A DNA stretch of 64,000 nt, from contig PJCV01000002.1 of NCBI GenBank assembly GCA_002837415.1, forward strand, positions 469,411-533,410, in the 5' to 3' direction. Shown piece after piece: positions 18,973 to 28,834 of this stretch. The position numbers and the translations under genes are program-made. This DNA comes from Actinomycetales bacterium SN12. Lineage in GTDB: Bacteria > Actinomycetota > Actinomycetes > Actinomycetales > Microbacteriaceae. Positions within the stretch are counted from its first letter, which is position 1, and each line of letters begins with the position of its first letter. The notes below the pieces were generated by a model that was not told the origin of the DNA, ran no database searches, and was given only the letters and a program-made list of their open reading frames with translations.

Positions 18973-20580
18973 TCAGTGGAAGAAGTGGCGCTCTCCGGTG
19001 AAGAACATCGTCACGCCGGCCTTGCGGGCGGCGTCGACCACCTCTTCGTCGCGCACCGAGCCGCCGGGCTGCACGATCGCGGTGACACCCGCGTCGATGA
19101 GCACCTGCGCGCCGTCGGCGAAGGGGAAGAAGGCGTCGGATGCGGCGACGGAGCCGGCAGCACGGTCGCCCGCCCGCTCGACGGCGAGGCGGCACGAGTC
19201 GACCCGGTTGACCTGGCCCATGCCCACGCCGACGGTGGCGTTGTCCTTGGCCAGCACGATCGCGTTCGACTTCACCGCACGGCACGCCTTCCACGCGAAG
19301 ATGAGGTTCTCCATCTCCACGTCGTCGGGGCGCTCTCCCGAGACGAGCTCCCAGTTCGTCGCCACCGAGACGATGTCGTCGGGGAAGAGATCAGCATCCT
19401 GCAGCAGAAGACCACCGGAGACGAGACGCACATCCATCCGCTCCTGCCGCCAGTCGGCGGGCAGCTGCAGCAGCCGCAGGTTCTTCTTCGCCTTGAACAC
19501 CTCGAGCGCAGCCGGCTCGAACGCCGGTGCGACGATCACCTCGGTGAAGATGTCCTTCAGATTCTCGGCCATCTTCAAGGTCACGGTGCCGTTGGCGGCG
19601 ATCACTCCGCCGTACGCCGACACCGGGTCGCACTCGTGGGCGCGCAGGTGCGCACTGGCGATCGGGTCGAGGGCGTTGCGCGCAGTCGTCGCGATACCGC
19701 ACGGGTTGGCGTGCTTGATGATCGCGACGGCCGGCTGCACCATGTCGTACGCGGCGCGCAGTGCGGCATCGGCGTCGACGTAGTTGTTGTACGACATCTC
19801 CTTGCCCTGCAGCTGCGTCGCCTGGGCGATGCCGTGACCGCCGGCGCGCGTGTAGATCGCGCCGCGCTGGTGCGAGTTCTCGCCGTAGCGCAGGGTGGCC
19901 AGGCGCTCGGCTTTCACGGTGAGGTGCGCGGGCAGGTCCCCGCCCTCCGCGAGGGTCCCCTCCGAGAACCACTGCGCCACGGCCGAGTCGTAGCTGGCCG
20001 TGTGCGCGAAGGCGCGTGCGGCGAGCTCGCGGCGGTGCACGAGGGTCGTGCCGCCCTCGGCGATCGCCTCGATGATCGCGGGGTACGACTCGGGCGACAC
20101 GACGATCGCCACGTTCGCGTGGTTCTTCGCCGCGGCCCGCACCATCGCGGGCCCGCCGATGTCGATCTGCTCGACGATGGCGTCGGGCTCGGCACCGGAT
20201 GCCACCGTCTCGACGAACGGGTAGAGGTTGACGACGACGAGCTCGAACGGCTCGATGCCGAGGTCGGCGAGCTGACGCTCGTGGTCCTCCAGGCGCAGGT
20301 CGGCCAGCAGGCCGCCGTGCACCTTCGGGTGCAGGGTCTTGACCCGGCCGTCGAGCATCTCGGCGACGCCGGTGACCGATGCGACGTCGGTGACCTCGTG
20401 GCCGGCGTCGCGAATCGTCTGCGCCGTCGAGCCGGTCGAGACGATCTCGATGCCCGCCTCGGTCAGAGCCTCGGCGAGTTCGGTCAGGCCGGACTTGTCG
20501 CTCACCGAGACCAGGGCGCGCTTCACCCGCACGAGGTCGCGATCGCGGTACAGCGAGGGGTCGAGGCTGGGGCCGGCCAT
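18973..20580 (-). CDS. purH: Bifunctional AICAR transformylase/IMP cyclohydrolase
   Basis: 535 residues from ATG 20580 (GAAGGAG upstream). Last two steps of de novo IMP synthesis. The N-terminal MGS-like cyclohydrolase domain starts [20 protein letters not shown] and includes [19 protein letters not shown] and [13 protein letters not shown]; the AICAR transformylase domain has [15 protein letters not shown], the KHANPCG motif and [10 protein letters not shown] near the end. It follows purN by 37 bp and perM upstream, the same order as sucCD-perM-purN-purH in mycobacteria. Confidence 0.97.
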   Translation of the reverse strand: MAGPSLDPSLYRDRDLVRVKRALVSVSDKSGLTELAEALTEAGIEIVSTGSTAQTIRDAGHEVTDVASVTGVAEMLDGRVKTLHPKVHGGLLADLRLEDHERQLADLGIEPFELVVVNLYPFVETVASGAEPDAIVEQIDIGGPAMVRAAAKNHANVAIVVSPESYPAIIEAIAEGGTTLVHRRELAARAFAHTASYDSAVAQWFSEGTLAEGGDLPAHLTVKAERLATLRYGENSHQRGAIYTRAGGHGIAQATQLQGKEMSYNNYVDADAALRAAYDMVQPAVAIIKHANPCGIATTARNALDPIASAHLRAHECDPVSAYGGVIAANGTVTLKMAENLKDIFTEVIVAPAFEPAALEVFKAKKNLRLLQLPADWRQERMDVRLVSGGLLLQDADLFPDDIVSVATNWELVSGERPDDVEMENLIFAWKACRAVKSNAIVLAKDNATVGVGMGQVNRVDSCRLAVERAGDRAAGSVAASDAFFPFADGAQVLIDAGVTAIVQPGGSVRDEEVVDAARKAGVTMFFTGERHFFH

Positions 20581-20617
20581 GAGGGCGCTCCTTCGTTCGG
20601 GCGAGGTCGTGTGGGTG

Positions 20618-21199
20618 TCAGCGGGAGAGTGTGAGCTCGCCTGTGGCGATGCGCTGCACGGCATCGATCAGCAGGCGTCGCTCGACGGGCTTGATGCGGT
20701 CGTGCAGGGTGGCTTCGGTGTCGCCAGGCAGCACCGGCACGCGCTCCTGGGCGAGGATCGGTCCGCTGTCGATGCCGTCGTCGATCACGATGATGCTCGC
20801 TCCGGTCTCGGTGGCACCGGCGGCGAGCGCGTCGCGCACGCCGTGCGCGCCGGGGAACTCGGGCAGATATGCGGGATGCGTGTTGATGATGTTCGGTGCG
20901 TAGCGCTCGACGACGGCCGGGGGCAGCAGGCGCATCAGTCCGCTGAGCACGATGAGGTCGGGCTGCCAGGCATCCAGCTGCTCGGCCAGCTCGCGACCCC
21001 ACTCCTCGCGACTGGCGTAAGCCGTGTAGGGCACGGTGAAGGAGGGGATGCCGAACTCCTCGGCGTGCGCGAGACCTGCGGCGTCGCGGTCGGCGCCGAC
21101 GGCGATGACCCTGGCCGGGAAATCGGGGTGACTCGCCGCCTCGAGCAGGGCTCGAAGGTTCGAGCCGGTACCGGAGATGAGTACGGCGAGCGTCAGCAC
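20618..21199 (-). CDS. purN: Phosphoribosylglycinamide formyltransferase
   Basis: 193 residues. It formylates GAR with 10-formyl-THF in purine synthesis. [14 protein letters not shown] is the phosphate site, [18 protein letters not shown] carries the catalytic Asn/His, and [14 protein letters not shown] the catalytic Asp. The start GTG 21199 is 6 nt from a TAGACT -10 box. Lies between perM (4 bp away) and purH. Confidence 0.95.
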   Translation of the reverse strand: MLTLAVLISGTGSNLRALLEAASHPDFPARVIAVGADRDAAGLAHAEEFGIPSFTVPYTAYASREEWGRELAEQLDAWQPDLIVLSGLMRLLPPAVVERYAPNIINTHPAYLPEFPGAHGVRDALAAGATETGASIIVIDDGIDSGPILAQERVPVLPGDTEATLHDRIKPVERRLLIDAVQRIATGELTLSR

Positions 21200-21203
21200 C
21201 CGG

Positions 21204-22472
21204 TCAGTCTACCGGGGCGGTGAGCCCGGCCATCTCCTCGTTCCAGCGGTCGATGCGCTCTTCGGCGAGCTCGTCGCGATGCCGCGGTGCGAGCAGCAGG
21301 GTGCCGGCGCCGATGAGCACCTCGATGCCGATCGCGAGCGCGAGCGGCCCGGGGGCGGGCCCGGCCTGGGCGAGCCGGCCGGGGCCGATCGAGCCGGATG
21401 CCAGCACCGCGGCCAGCGCGGCTGCGCCGGCCGTCAGTGCCGCGATGGCGACGGCGATGGCCGCTCGCGGCCCGTACCCGCCTGCGGTGTTCTCCCAGAC
21501 CAGGCGCGAGCGCACCATCCATCCGGCCACGGCGCCGCACGCGATCGGCACGAGCACGCACACCAGCATCCAGATCGACGAGTTCTCGGGCACGAGTCCG
21601 AGCACGGGAATGCCGGGCACGACACCCAGCTCGGTGCCGGCGGGAGAGACGGATGTGCCCACGCCGAGGGCGAAGCCGGGGCCGGCGAGCCAGCTCGCAG
21701 CCCACACGATGAGGGTCGGCAGGTAGGCCAGGTGAGCGAGGGTGAGCATGGCGGCGCCGAGTGCGTCGACGTGCGCAGCCTCGAACAGCGCCACGACCTC
21801 CCCGCCGCGCAGCAGCGTCATGACGGCGATGCCGACAGCGGACGCACCGGTCAGCGTGACCGCCGCGACCGCGGCGCCCCGGACGGCCTCGCCCGGCACG
21901 GCAGCCCACTCGCCCCAGGAGTCGATGATGTCGCGAAGTCTGTCGATCAGTCCGTCGTCGCCCTCCGCCCACGCGTGGCGGACGGCGCCCGCGAGCGCAC
22001 CGACCGCATACACCGCGACGGGGATCAGGATCGCAGCCCACAGCGAAGACCGCAGCACGTCCGAGCGGCAGCTCAGCGCGACGCCTGCGGAGAGCGCGGC
22101 GAAGGCGAGCACTCCCCCGGTGACTCCGGAGACCCAGCGGCCGGCGACGGCGGCGCGACGGCCGGAGCGTGCGGCGAAGAGCAGGGTGAACACCAGCAGC
22201 GCCAGCGGGGGCACCGAGAGGGCGAACCGGGCGGCGTCCTTCGGGATGGCGAGGCCCGAGAGCAGGGCATCCGGAAGCACCACCTCGAGCGGCACCCCGT
22301 GCCCGAACTGCCAGAGCGTGCCGCTCACCGGCCAGAGCGCACCCCAGTCGGCGTCGAGCCCGAACGCCAGCACCCAGATCAGGGTGAACGGCGCGAGCAC
22401 GACGGCGAGCCCGACGGCGGCCGCGATGGCGGCGTCGAGGGCGGCGAGAAGCGCGACGATGAGGCGTTGCAT
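21204..22472 (-). CDS. DUF6350/PerM-type integral membrane protein
   Basis: 422 residues with about nine to ten hydrophobic segments, starting [20 protein letters not shown] and ending in a soluble tail rich in Glu and Arg. Position just upstream of purN-purH matches the mycobacterial gene perM, whose product is tied to cell division and membrane homeostasis. The symbol is not assigned because sequence similarity could not be measured. The start faces the divergent purine permease gene across 92 bp. Confidence 0.7.
   Translation of the reverse strand: MQRLIVALLAALDAAIAAAVGLAVVLAPFTLIWVLAFGLDADWGALWPVSGTLWQFGHGVPLEVVLPDALLSGLAIPKDAARFALSVPPLALLVFTLLFAARSGRRAAVAGRWVSGVTGGVLAFAALSAGVALSCRSDVLRSSLWAAILIPVAVYAVGALAGAVRHAWAEGDDGLIDRLRDIIDSWGEWAAVPGEAVRGAAVAAVTLTGASAVGIAVMTLLRGGEVVALFEAAHVDALGAAMLTLAHLAYLPTLIVWAASWLAGPGFALGVGTSVSPAGTELGVVPGIPVLGLVPENSSIWMLVCVLVPIACGAVAGWMVRSRLVWENTAGGYGPRAAIAVAIAALTAGAAALAAVLASGSIGPGRLAQAGPAPGPLALAIGIEVLIGAGTLLLAPRHRDELAEERIDRWNEEMAGLTAPVD
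21206..21211 (-). promoter_or_regulatory. -10 box (TAGACT), possible internal leaderless promoter for purN
   Basis: On the minus strand TAGACT is followed by GACCGG and GTG 21199. It lies at the 3' end of perM, so purN-purH could be transcribed separately from perM. Confidence 0.4.
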
Positions 22473-22564
22473 GACGGATCGAGCCTACGTCGTGCATCCG
22501 CCGCGTATGCTGTGGCCACGCGCGGTGCGGCGAACCCGGTAGATTCTCTTCGGAGGTCCCCCCG

Positions 22565-24004
22565 ATGACTGATGCCCCTGTGCGCACTGACGCCGAACCG
22601 CGCAACGCGATCGACCGCTTCTTCGAGATCACTCGACGAGGTTCGAGCTTCGCCGCCGAGATCCGCGGAGGTGTGGTCACGTTCGTGACGATGGCGTACA
22701 TCGTCATCCTGAACCCGATCATCCTCTCCAGCGGAACCGACATCGACGGATCCCAGCTCGACTTCGTGCAGCTGAGCGCCGTGACGGGGCTGACCGCCGC
22801 TGTCATGACGATCCTGTTCGGTCTCGTCGCGCGCCTTCCGTTCGGCTTCGCCGCCGGCCTGGGCATCAACGCGTTCCTCGCCTTCTCGGTCGTCGGCGAG
22901 GTCACCTGGCCCGAGGCCATGGGCCTGGTGGTCATCAACGGTCTGATCATCGTGCTGCTCAGCGCCACGGGCCTGCGCCGGATGATCTTCGACGCCGTTC
23001 CCATGCAGCTGAAGATCGCGATCACCGTGGGCATCGGCCTGTTCATCGCGTTCATCGGCTTCGTGAACGCCGGCTTCGTGACCGCCGCCGCCTCGCCGCC
23101 CGTCGCGCTCGGTGTGGGAGGCTCGGTCGCGACCGTGCCCACGCTGCTCTTCGTGATCACCCTGCTGCTCACCGGCGTGCTCGTGGCCCGCCGGGTCAAG
23201 GGCGGCATCCTCATCGGCCTGGTCTCGGGCACGGTGCTGGCGGTCATCGTCGAGGCGATCTGGCACATCGGCGCCAAGGCCGACGACAACCCCGGCGGCT
23301 GGGGGCTGTCTGTGCCGGCCCTGCCGGAGCAGCTGGTCAGCCTTCCCGACCTCTCGCTCGTGGGACAGTTCGACCTGTTCGGCGGCTTCGGCCGCATCGG
23401 CGCGCTGGCCGCTCTCATGCTCGTCTTCACCCTCGTCTTCACGAACTTCTTCGACGCGATGGGCACCATGACGGGCCTCGCGAAGGAGGCGGATCTCGCC
23501 GACGAGCGCGGCAACTTCCCGCGCCTGAAGTCGGCCCTGATCGTCGAGGGCGTCGGCGCCGTCGTCGGCGGCGCGACCTCCTCGTCGTCGAACACGGTGT
23601 TCGTCGAATCGGGGGCCGGCATCAGCGAAGGGGCTCGCACCGGCTTCGCGAACCTCGTCACCGGAGGCCTGTTCCTCATCGCGATGTTCTTCACGCCGCT
23701 GGTCTCGATCGTGCCCACCGAGGTGGCGGCCGCCGCGCTGGTGATCGTCGGAGCGCTCATGATGAGCCAGATCCGCTTCATCGACCTGACCGACTTCTCC
23801 GCCCTGTTCGGCGTCTTCCTCACCGTGTCCGTGATGCCGATGACCTACTCGATCGCGAACGGCATCGGCGCCGGCTTCATCGGCTGGGTCGCCGCGCGGG
23901 CGTTCTCGGGCAAGGCGAAGGAGATCAGCCCGCTGCTGTGGATCGTGGCGGCCGGGTTCGTGATCTACTTCGCCCGCGGGCCGGTGGAGATGCTGCTCAG
24001 CTGA
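22565..24004 (+). CDS. NCS2-family purine permease (AzgA/GhxP/PbuG type)
   Basis: 479 residues, polytopic. Family features include FFEITRRGSSFAAEIRGGVV then TFVTMAYIVILNP, LPFGFAAGLGINAFLAF, FTNFFDAMGTMTGLAKEADL and GATSSSSNTVFVESGAGISE GARTG region. This class imports adenine, guanine or hypoxanthine with protons. Its position next to purN-purH supports a purine role. GGAGG lies about 8 nt before the ATG and a TAGATT box about 20 nt before that; no purine riboswitch was seen. Confidence 0.9.
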   Translation: MTDAPVRTDAEPRNAIDRFFEITRRGSSFAAEIRGGVVTFVTMAYIVILNPIILSSGTDIDGSQLDFVQLSAVTGLTAAVMTILFGLVARLPFGFAAGLGINAFLAFSVVGEVTWPEAMGLVVINGLIIVLLSATGLRRMIFDAVPMQLKIAITVGIGLFIAFIGFVNAGFVTAAASPPVALGVGGSVATVPTLLFVITLLLTGVLVARRVKGGILIGLVSGTVLAVIVEAIWHIGAKADDNPGGWGLSVPALPEQLVSLPDLSLVGQFDLFGGFGRIGALAALMLVFTLVFTNFFDAMGTMTGLAKEADLADERGNFPRLKSALIVEGVGAVVGGATSSSSNTVFVESGAGISEGARTGFANLVTGGLFLIAMFFTPLVSIVPTEVAAAALVIVGALMMSQIRFIDLTDFSALFGVFLTVSVMPMTYSIANGIGAGFIGWVAARAFSGKAKEISPLLWIVAAGFVIYFARGPVEMLLS

Positions 24005-24100
24005 GCCGCCGATCCCCTTCGCTCCTTCCCGGTGAGACACGGCTGGCCGCAGGCGTAGCCTCGTAGAGGCGGGCACGCGGCCCGCCGTGAAGGGATCAGG

Positions 24101-24847
24101 ATGCTGTTCGAGAACAAGGTGGCGCTCGTCACCGCCGCCGGGGCCGGGATCGGCCGCGCGATCGCTGTCAAGCTGGCGGCGGAGGGTGCCCGCGTGGTCG
24201 TCTCCGACGTGGACGACGCGTCGGGTGAGCAGACGGTCGCGCTCATCGTCGAGGCAGGTGGCACGGCGGTCTATCAGCGCACGGATGTCGCCGACGACGC
24301 ACAGGTGCGCGAGCTGGTGCAGCGTGCCGTGAACGAGTTCGGAGCTCTCGACCTGGCGGTGAACAATGCCGGGCTGGGAGCCGCGCCCAAGCCGCTGCAG
24401 GACATCACGGATGCCGAGTGGCAGCGCACCCTCAGCGTGACGCTCACGGGCACATTCCAGTCGATGCGCGCAGAGCTGGCGCAGATGACCGCTCAGGGCA
24501 CCGGGGCGATCGTGAACATCGCCTCCATCGCCGGCCTGCAGTCCACCTCGCAGCTGACCCCGTACGGCGCCAGCAAGCACGCCGTGGTGTCGCTGACGAT
24601 GTCCGCCGCGGCCGAGAACGCCGCTTCCGGCATCCGAATCAACGCGGTCGCGCCCGGCCCCATCGAGACCGCCGCGCTGGCGTCGCTTCCCGAGGAGTCC
24701 AAGCGCCGCTATGCCGACGAGGTGCCCATGAAGCGCCTGGGTCGCTCAGAGGACATCGCCGAGGCGACCGCCTTCCTGCTCTCGGACGCGGCCGGCTTCA
24801 TCACCGGCGTCACGCTGCCCGTCGACGGCGGCTCTCTGGTGCGCTGA
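24101..24847 (+). CDS. Short-chain dehydrogenase/reductase
   Basis: 248 residues, classical SDR. Cofactor motif TAAGAGIGRAIAVKLA, DVAD, NNAGLGAAPKPL, catalytic Ser in NIASIAG, YGASK catalytic Tyr/Lys, and PGPIETAALAS then the C-terminal GVTLPVDGG. The Asp after the second strand (VVSDVDD) favours NAD(H). Substrate is unknown. AGGGATCAGG upstream acts as ribosome site. The gene ends at a strong bidirectional terminator shared with sucD. Confidence 0.9.
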   Translation: MLFENKVALVTAAGAGIGRAIAVKLAAEGARVVVSDVDDASGEQTVALIVEAGGTAVYQRTDVADDAQVRELVQRAVNEFGALDLAVNNAGLGAAPKPLQDITDAEWQRTLSVTLTGTFQSMRAELAQMTAQGTGAIVNIASIAGLQSTSQLTPYGASKHAVVSLTMSAAAENAASGIRINAVAPGPIETAALASLPEESKRRYADEVPMKRLGRSEDIAEATAFLLSDAAGFITGVTLPVDGGSLVR

Positions 24848-24875
24848 GCCGCGAGCATGCGCTGAGCCGAGCATG

Positions 24876-24909
24876 ACGAAGGCCCCGGGGTGGAGCCCGG
24901 GGCCTTCGT
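24876..24909. terminator. Bidirectional terminator between the SDR gene and sucD
   Basis: 14-bp perfect arms (ACGAAGGCCCCGGG and complement) with a 6-nt loop at 24890-24895, 28 nt after the SDR stop and 28 nt from the sucD stop. Confidence 0.85.
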
Positions 24910-24937
24910 GTACGAGTCTAGCGCGTGCGCGGCAGGG

Positions 24938-25849
<912 letters not shown>

Positions 25850-25857
25850 TTAAATCC

Positions 25858-25879
25858 GGTCCCTGAGCCCGTCGAAGGG
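25858..25879. repeat. REP-like element in the sucC-sucD gap
   Basis: One copy of the core (CCCTGAGCCCGTCGAAGGG) ends exactly one base before the sucC stop codon and sits about 20 nt before the sucD ATG on the transcribed strand. It may affect mRNA stability or coupling of the two subunits. Confidence 0.75.
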
Positions 25880-27046
25880 TCAGGCGTTCGCCAGCTCGGC
25901 GGCCTTGTCGGCGCCCTCGTCCATGGTGGCGGCGAGGGTGACCAGCGGGTGGTTGGCGGCGGCGAGGATCTCGCGCCCCTCTTCGACCTGGTTGCCGTCG
26001 AGACGCACGACGAGCGGCTTGGTGGCCGCGTCGCCGAGGATCTCGAGGGCCTTCACGATGCCCTCGGCGACCGCCACGCAGGAGGTGATGCCGCCGAACA
26101 CGTTCACGAACACGCTCTTGACCTGCTCGTCGCCGAGGATGACGTCGAGACCTGCGGCCATGACGGTGGCGGATGCGCCGCCGCCGATGTCGAGGAAGTT
26201 CGCCGGCTTCACGCCGCCGTGCTTCTCCCCGGCGTAGGCGACGACATCGAGGGTCGACATGACCAGGCCTGCGCCGTTGCCGATGATGCCGACCTGTCCG
26301 TCGAGCTTGACGTAGTTGAGACCGGATGCCTTGGCCTTCGCCTCGAGCGGGTTCTCGGAGTCCTTGTCGGCGAGAGCCTCGTGCTCGGGGTGACGGATCT
26401 CGGACGCGTTGTCATCGAGGGTCACCTTGCCGTCGAGGGCGATGATGTCGCCGTCTTCGGTGCGCACCAGCGGGTTGACCTCGACGAGCGTGGCGTCCTC
26501 GCCCTTGTAGACGTCGTAGAGCTTCACGAAGACGTCGGCGACCTCCTCGACGAGCTCTTCGGGGAAGTTGGCGGCCTGGGCGATCTCGACGGCCTTCGCC
26601 TTGTCGATGCCGGTCAGCGGGTTGACCTCGACACGCGCGAGAGCCTCGGGCTTCTCGACGGCGAGCTGCTCGATCTCCATGCCGCCCTCGACGCTGCACA
26701 GCGACAGGTACGAGCGGTTGGCGCGGTCGAGCAGCACCGAGAAGTAGAACTCCTCCGCGATGCGTGCGCCCTGCGCGACCATGACGCGCTTGACGACGTG
26801 GCCCTTGATGTCGAGACCGAGGATGGCCTTCGCGGCCTCGTATGCCTCGTCGGGGGTCTTGGCGACCTTGACACCGCCGGCCTTGCCGCGGCCACCGGTC
26901 TTGACCTGTGCCTTGACGACCACGACACCGCCGATCTTCTCGGCGGCCGCCTTCACCTCCTCAGGGGTGTCGGCGACGATGCCGGCGAGGACCGGCACTC
27001 CGTACTTCTCGAAAACGTCTCGTGCCTGGTACTCGTACAGATCCAC
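25880..27046 (-). CDS. sucC: Succinyl-CoA synthetase, beta subunit
   Basis: 388 residues from GTG 27046, preceded by AAGGAA. ATP-grasp enzyme: [37 protein letters not shown], and in the C-terminal CoA-ligase domain FLDIGGGAS and NVFGGITSC. First gene of sucCD. An open frame continues upstream but the conserved family start is at the GTG. An 18-bp near-palindrome like that before icd lies 39 nt upstream. Confidence 0.97.
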   Translation of the reverse strand: MDLYEYQARDVFEKYGVPVLAGIVADTPEEVKAAAEKIGGVVVVKAQVKTGGRGKAGGVKVAKTPDEAYEAAKAILGLDIKGHVVKRVMVAQGARIAEEFYFSVLLDRANRSYLSLCSVEGGMEIEQLAVEKPEALARVEVNPLTGIDKAKAVEIAQAANFPEELVEEVADVFVKLYDVYKGEDATLVEVNPLVRTEDGDIIALDGKVTLDDNASEIRHPEHEALADKDSENPLEAKAKASGLNYVKLDGQVGIIGNGAGLVMSTLDVVAYAGEKHGGVKPANFLDIGGGASATVMAAGLDVILGDEQVKSVFVNVFGGITSCVAVAEGIVKALEILGDAATKPLVVRLDGNQVEEGREILAAANHPLVTLAATMDEGADKAAELANA

Positions 27047-27084
27047 TGTGGTTCCTTCACTGGGCTGCTGTCTGGTCTGGTGAT

Positions 27085-27102
27085 TCTCTCGATGTCGAGA
27101 CA
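27085..27102. promoter_or_regulatory. Candidate operator upstream of sucC
   Basis: TCTCTCGATGTCGAGACA, containing the inverted repeat CGATGTC-GA-GACATCG (27090-27105). It matches the icd upstream element at 13 of 18 positions with the same dyad centre. Confidence 0.45.
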
Positions 27103-27183
27103 TCGACCAGTGCCCCAGCCTACTACCGCCCTCTGAACGGCCCGACACCGTCGGCCCACGAGCCGACGCCTCCGGTACGATTC

Positions 27184-27315
27184 ATGAGCGTCGAGGCAGG
27201 ATATCGAGGCGACATCGCCCCGGGCTTCGGCTCGACAGGCGACGGCGTGCAGGTCCAGCTCCCGCTCTCCGTGGAGCACCTCCTCCTGCTCGGCGTGCTG
27301 AAGGAGACGACGTGA
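27184..27315 (+). pseudogene. C-terminal remnant of a TNT-like toxin (tail 1)
   Basis: A 43-residue frame that begins with the last 40 residues of a domain: GDIAPGFGSTGDGVQVQLPL then HLLLLGVLKETT. This resembles the closing region of the TNT (tuberculosis necrotising toxin, NAD+ glycohydrolase) family, whose members end G-x-IAPxFGQPGGGxQY...LL..GxL. No upstream toxin sequence remains. A 4-bp GTGA overlap joins it to the next frame. Family link is from memory of the motif and needs a profile search. Confidence 0.55.
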
Positions 27316-27410
27316 CCGACCTCACTGCCGTCGGCGTGCGGCGGGTGATCGACGACGAGAAGCTCACCGCCACCGCGAACTGGTTCGGCCCGACCGGATT
27401 CCCGAGTCAG
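27312..27410 (+). pseudogene. N-terminal fragment of an immunity-like gene (copy 1)
   Basis: GTG 27312 begins LTAVGVRRVIDDEKLTATAN then WFGPTG, nearly identical in pattern to the complete copy at 27456 (LTAAEAQRVIQEEKLTATAN then WYGRTG). Similarity stops near 27410, where the DNA passes into a toxin-tail remnant. In the same frame it reads on into copy 2, giving a chimeric 142-residue frame that is unlikely to be a functional unit. Confidence 0.6.
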
Positions 27411-27459
27411 CCACGAGCTGCCGGCCGCCATGCGAGGCCTGCGGAAGGAGACCGTATGA
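27411..27459 (+). pseudogene. Toxin-tail remnant 2
   Basis: In the frame closed by TGA 27457-27459 the sequence reads HELPAAMRGLRKETV, resembling the end of tail 1 (LP...LLLLGVLKETT). The TGA overlaps the ATG of the next immunity gene (ATGA), the same joint as in the other modules. The fragment is short, so this is tentative. Confidence 0.4.
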
Positions 27460-27740
27460 ACCACCTCACCGCTGCTGAGGCGCAGCGCGTCATCCAGGAG
27501 GAGAAGCTCACCGCGACCGCCAACTGGTACGGCCGCACCGGCCGCCGCGAACGCTCGGCGTGGATCGATCGGGATGGGAACGACTGGATCGTGTGGGACA
27601 CCGATGAGCGCGGGGACCGGTTCTACGGCCCCTCGCGCTTCGCGTCGGAGACCGAAGCGCTGGACCAGTTTCTCCGCATGGCGCGCGCCCACAAGGCCGC
27701 GGACTCCACTGCCGGCCGCCGGACCGAGGGGCGGGCATGA
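27456..27740 (+). CDS. Small immunity-like protein (copy 2, complete)
   Basis: 94 residues, GGAAGGAGA ribosome site. It reads LTAAEAQRVIQEEKLTATAN at the N-terminus, then IDRDGNDWIVWDTDERGDRF and FASETEALDQFLRMA. The pattern W.V..TDER....F.sE.eALd.F is also in the gene at 28041, so both belong to one family; it recalls the Imm59-type immunity proteins of polymorphic toxin systems, unverified. Acidic centre and position directly in front of a toxin-tail frame with an ATGA overlap support an immunity or orphan-immunity role. Cytosolic: no signal or membrane segment. Confidence 0.6.
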   Translation: MNHLTAAEAQRVIQEEKLTATANWYGRTGRRERSAWIDRDGNDWIVWDTDERGDRFYGPSRFASETEALDQFLRMARAHKAADSTAGRRTEGRA

Positions 27741-28044
27741 CGGAGCTGTGGATCGGCCCTGACGGCGTCGCGCTCGATCGCGAGCCGCTTCCTCGCGGCG
27801 CAGAGGTGTGGGACATGTACGGGCCGGTCAACACCCGCTGCGTCTACCTCGTCGAGAACGCGACCTGGACGACCTGGTGGAGATCGGCTACTACCGCTGG
27901 GACGCCCCGATCTACGACGGTCGTGTGGCTCCCGCTTTCGGTGAGCCGGGCGGGGCGTTCCAACTCGCGCTGCCGCTGCCGCTCTCGTTCTACGTGCGGC
28001 TCGGCCTGGTCCGCGAACTTTCCGTCCCCGGAGTGCCTGCATGA
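27737..28044 (+). pseudogene. TNT-like toxin fragment with frameshift (tail 3)
   Basis: The ATG at 27737 opens a frame reading MTELWIGPDGVALDREPLPR then GAEVWDMYGP and VYLVEN; near 27860 the coding signal moves to another frame that reads DLDDLVEIGYYRWDAPIYDG then RVAPAFGEPGGAFQLALP and LGLVRELSVPG, closing at 28044. The second part is a good match to the end of TNT-type toxins (IAPxFGxPGG..Q). About 102 residues in total, too short for a whole toxin plus delivery domain. The single shift near 27858-27875 would inactivate it unless it is a sequencing error. Confidence 0.6.
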
Positions 28045-28310
28045 ATCGAGACAGCGTCCTCGCCGACCTCCGCGCTCGCGGACACTCGGGCTACTGCCTC
28101 TTCGACGATCCGCGCGGAAAGGCGAATGTCGTCGTCCTGGCCTTCGGCAGGAACGGATGCGAGACCTGGACCCAGGACGAACGTGCGCAGACGATCCGCG
28201 GTTCGCTTCGCACATTCGCCGATGAGGGGAAAGCGCTGGCCGACTTCGCCCACCGTGTAGAGGTCTGGAACCGTGTCAGCGGTGTCCGCTCTCCCGGCAG
28301 CCACGCCTAG
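28041..28310 (+). CDS. Small immunity-like protein (copy 3)
   Basis: 89 residues. ARGHSGYCLFDDPRGKANVV, then TWTQDERAQTI, LRTFADEGKALADFAHRV. The TQDER...F.dE.kALadF pattern parallels TDER...F.sE.eALdqF of the gene at 27456, so it is a diverged paralogue. The ATG overlaps the toxin-tail stop by 4 bp (ATGA). Likely the cognate immunity gene of the frameshifted toxin fragment; no enzyme motif is visible. Confidence 0.6.
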   Translation: MNRDSVLADLRARGHSGYCLFDDPRGKANVVVLAFGRNGCETWTQDERAQTIRGSLRTFADEGKALADFAHRVEVWNRVSGVRSPGSHA

Positions 28311-28356
28311 ACGACACACCCGCGACCGGTCGGGTGCGCGTCCGCACAGATCGCAT

Positions 28357-28834
28357 TCAGCGACGCGTGTCGCGGCTGCCCGCCTGCGCGGAGAGCGACC
28401 GCGGCCCCTTCTCCTCATCGTCGTGGAGCTTGGGGGCGACGGGCCCGCCGAGGCCGGAGCGCTCGCGGCGCTTCTCATCGTCGCCGGATCCACCTCCCAT
28501 CATGCCCGGCGCCACGGAACGAGCAGGCGTCTCAGCGCCTCCCTCGCGGTCCTGCCGGCAGTCTCGGTTGCGGCAGTCATCGCGGTCCGCAGGTCCGCGA
28601 GAGTCGTCGCGATGGCATCGGCGTTCTTCTCCATCGCGCTCAGCGCGCTCTCGGCTCCGTTCGCGGAGTCGCCGCTCCATCCAGGTATCTCTCGCACCGT
28701 TGCGATGGCACGCCGAAGTTCGCCGATCGCATCCAACCGTGCGTCAGCTGAGGGTCCGCGAAAGCGGGCATGGACGTCAACGCGCGCAACTCGTCCTCGA
28801 ACATCGTCGGCGTGCACACATTCGGGTCAAACAC
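28357..28834 (-). pseudogene. WXG100-like secreted protein gene broken by two frameshifts
   Basis: Three reading frames join into one plausible protein of about 158 residues: MFDPNVCTPTMFEDELRALT then SMPAFADPQLT (from GTG 28834), shift near 28740, then ARLDAIGELRRAIATVREIP with GWSG and a long helix (MEKNADAIATTLADLRTAMT), shift near 28540, then MMGGGSGDDEKRRERSGLGG with PVAPKL and AGSRD. The WSG turn between helices is the WXG100 hallmark and the Gly-rich basic tail is common in actinobacterial type VII cargo. It overlaps the mycosin stop by 8 bp, so it was the operon partner of the protease. Confidence 0.65.

Noticed and set aside
22379..24580. 733-codon minus-strand frame opposite the purine permease and SDR genes
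   Set aside because: Crosses an intergenic region and two firm genes; composition His/Arg/Asp-rich, no motif.
27312..27740. Single 142-residue protein made of immunity copy 1 plus copy 2
   Set aside because: The frame is open throughout, but the middle is a toxin-tail remnant in another frame and copy 2 has its own ribosome site and ATG. Treated as a fusion by deletion.
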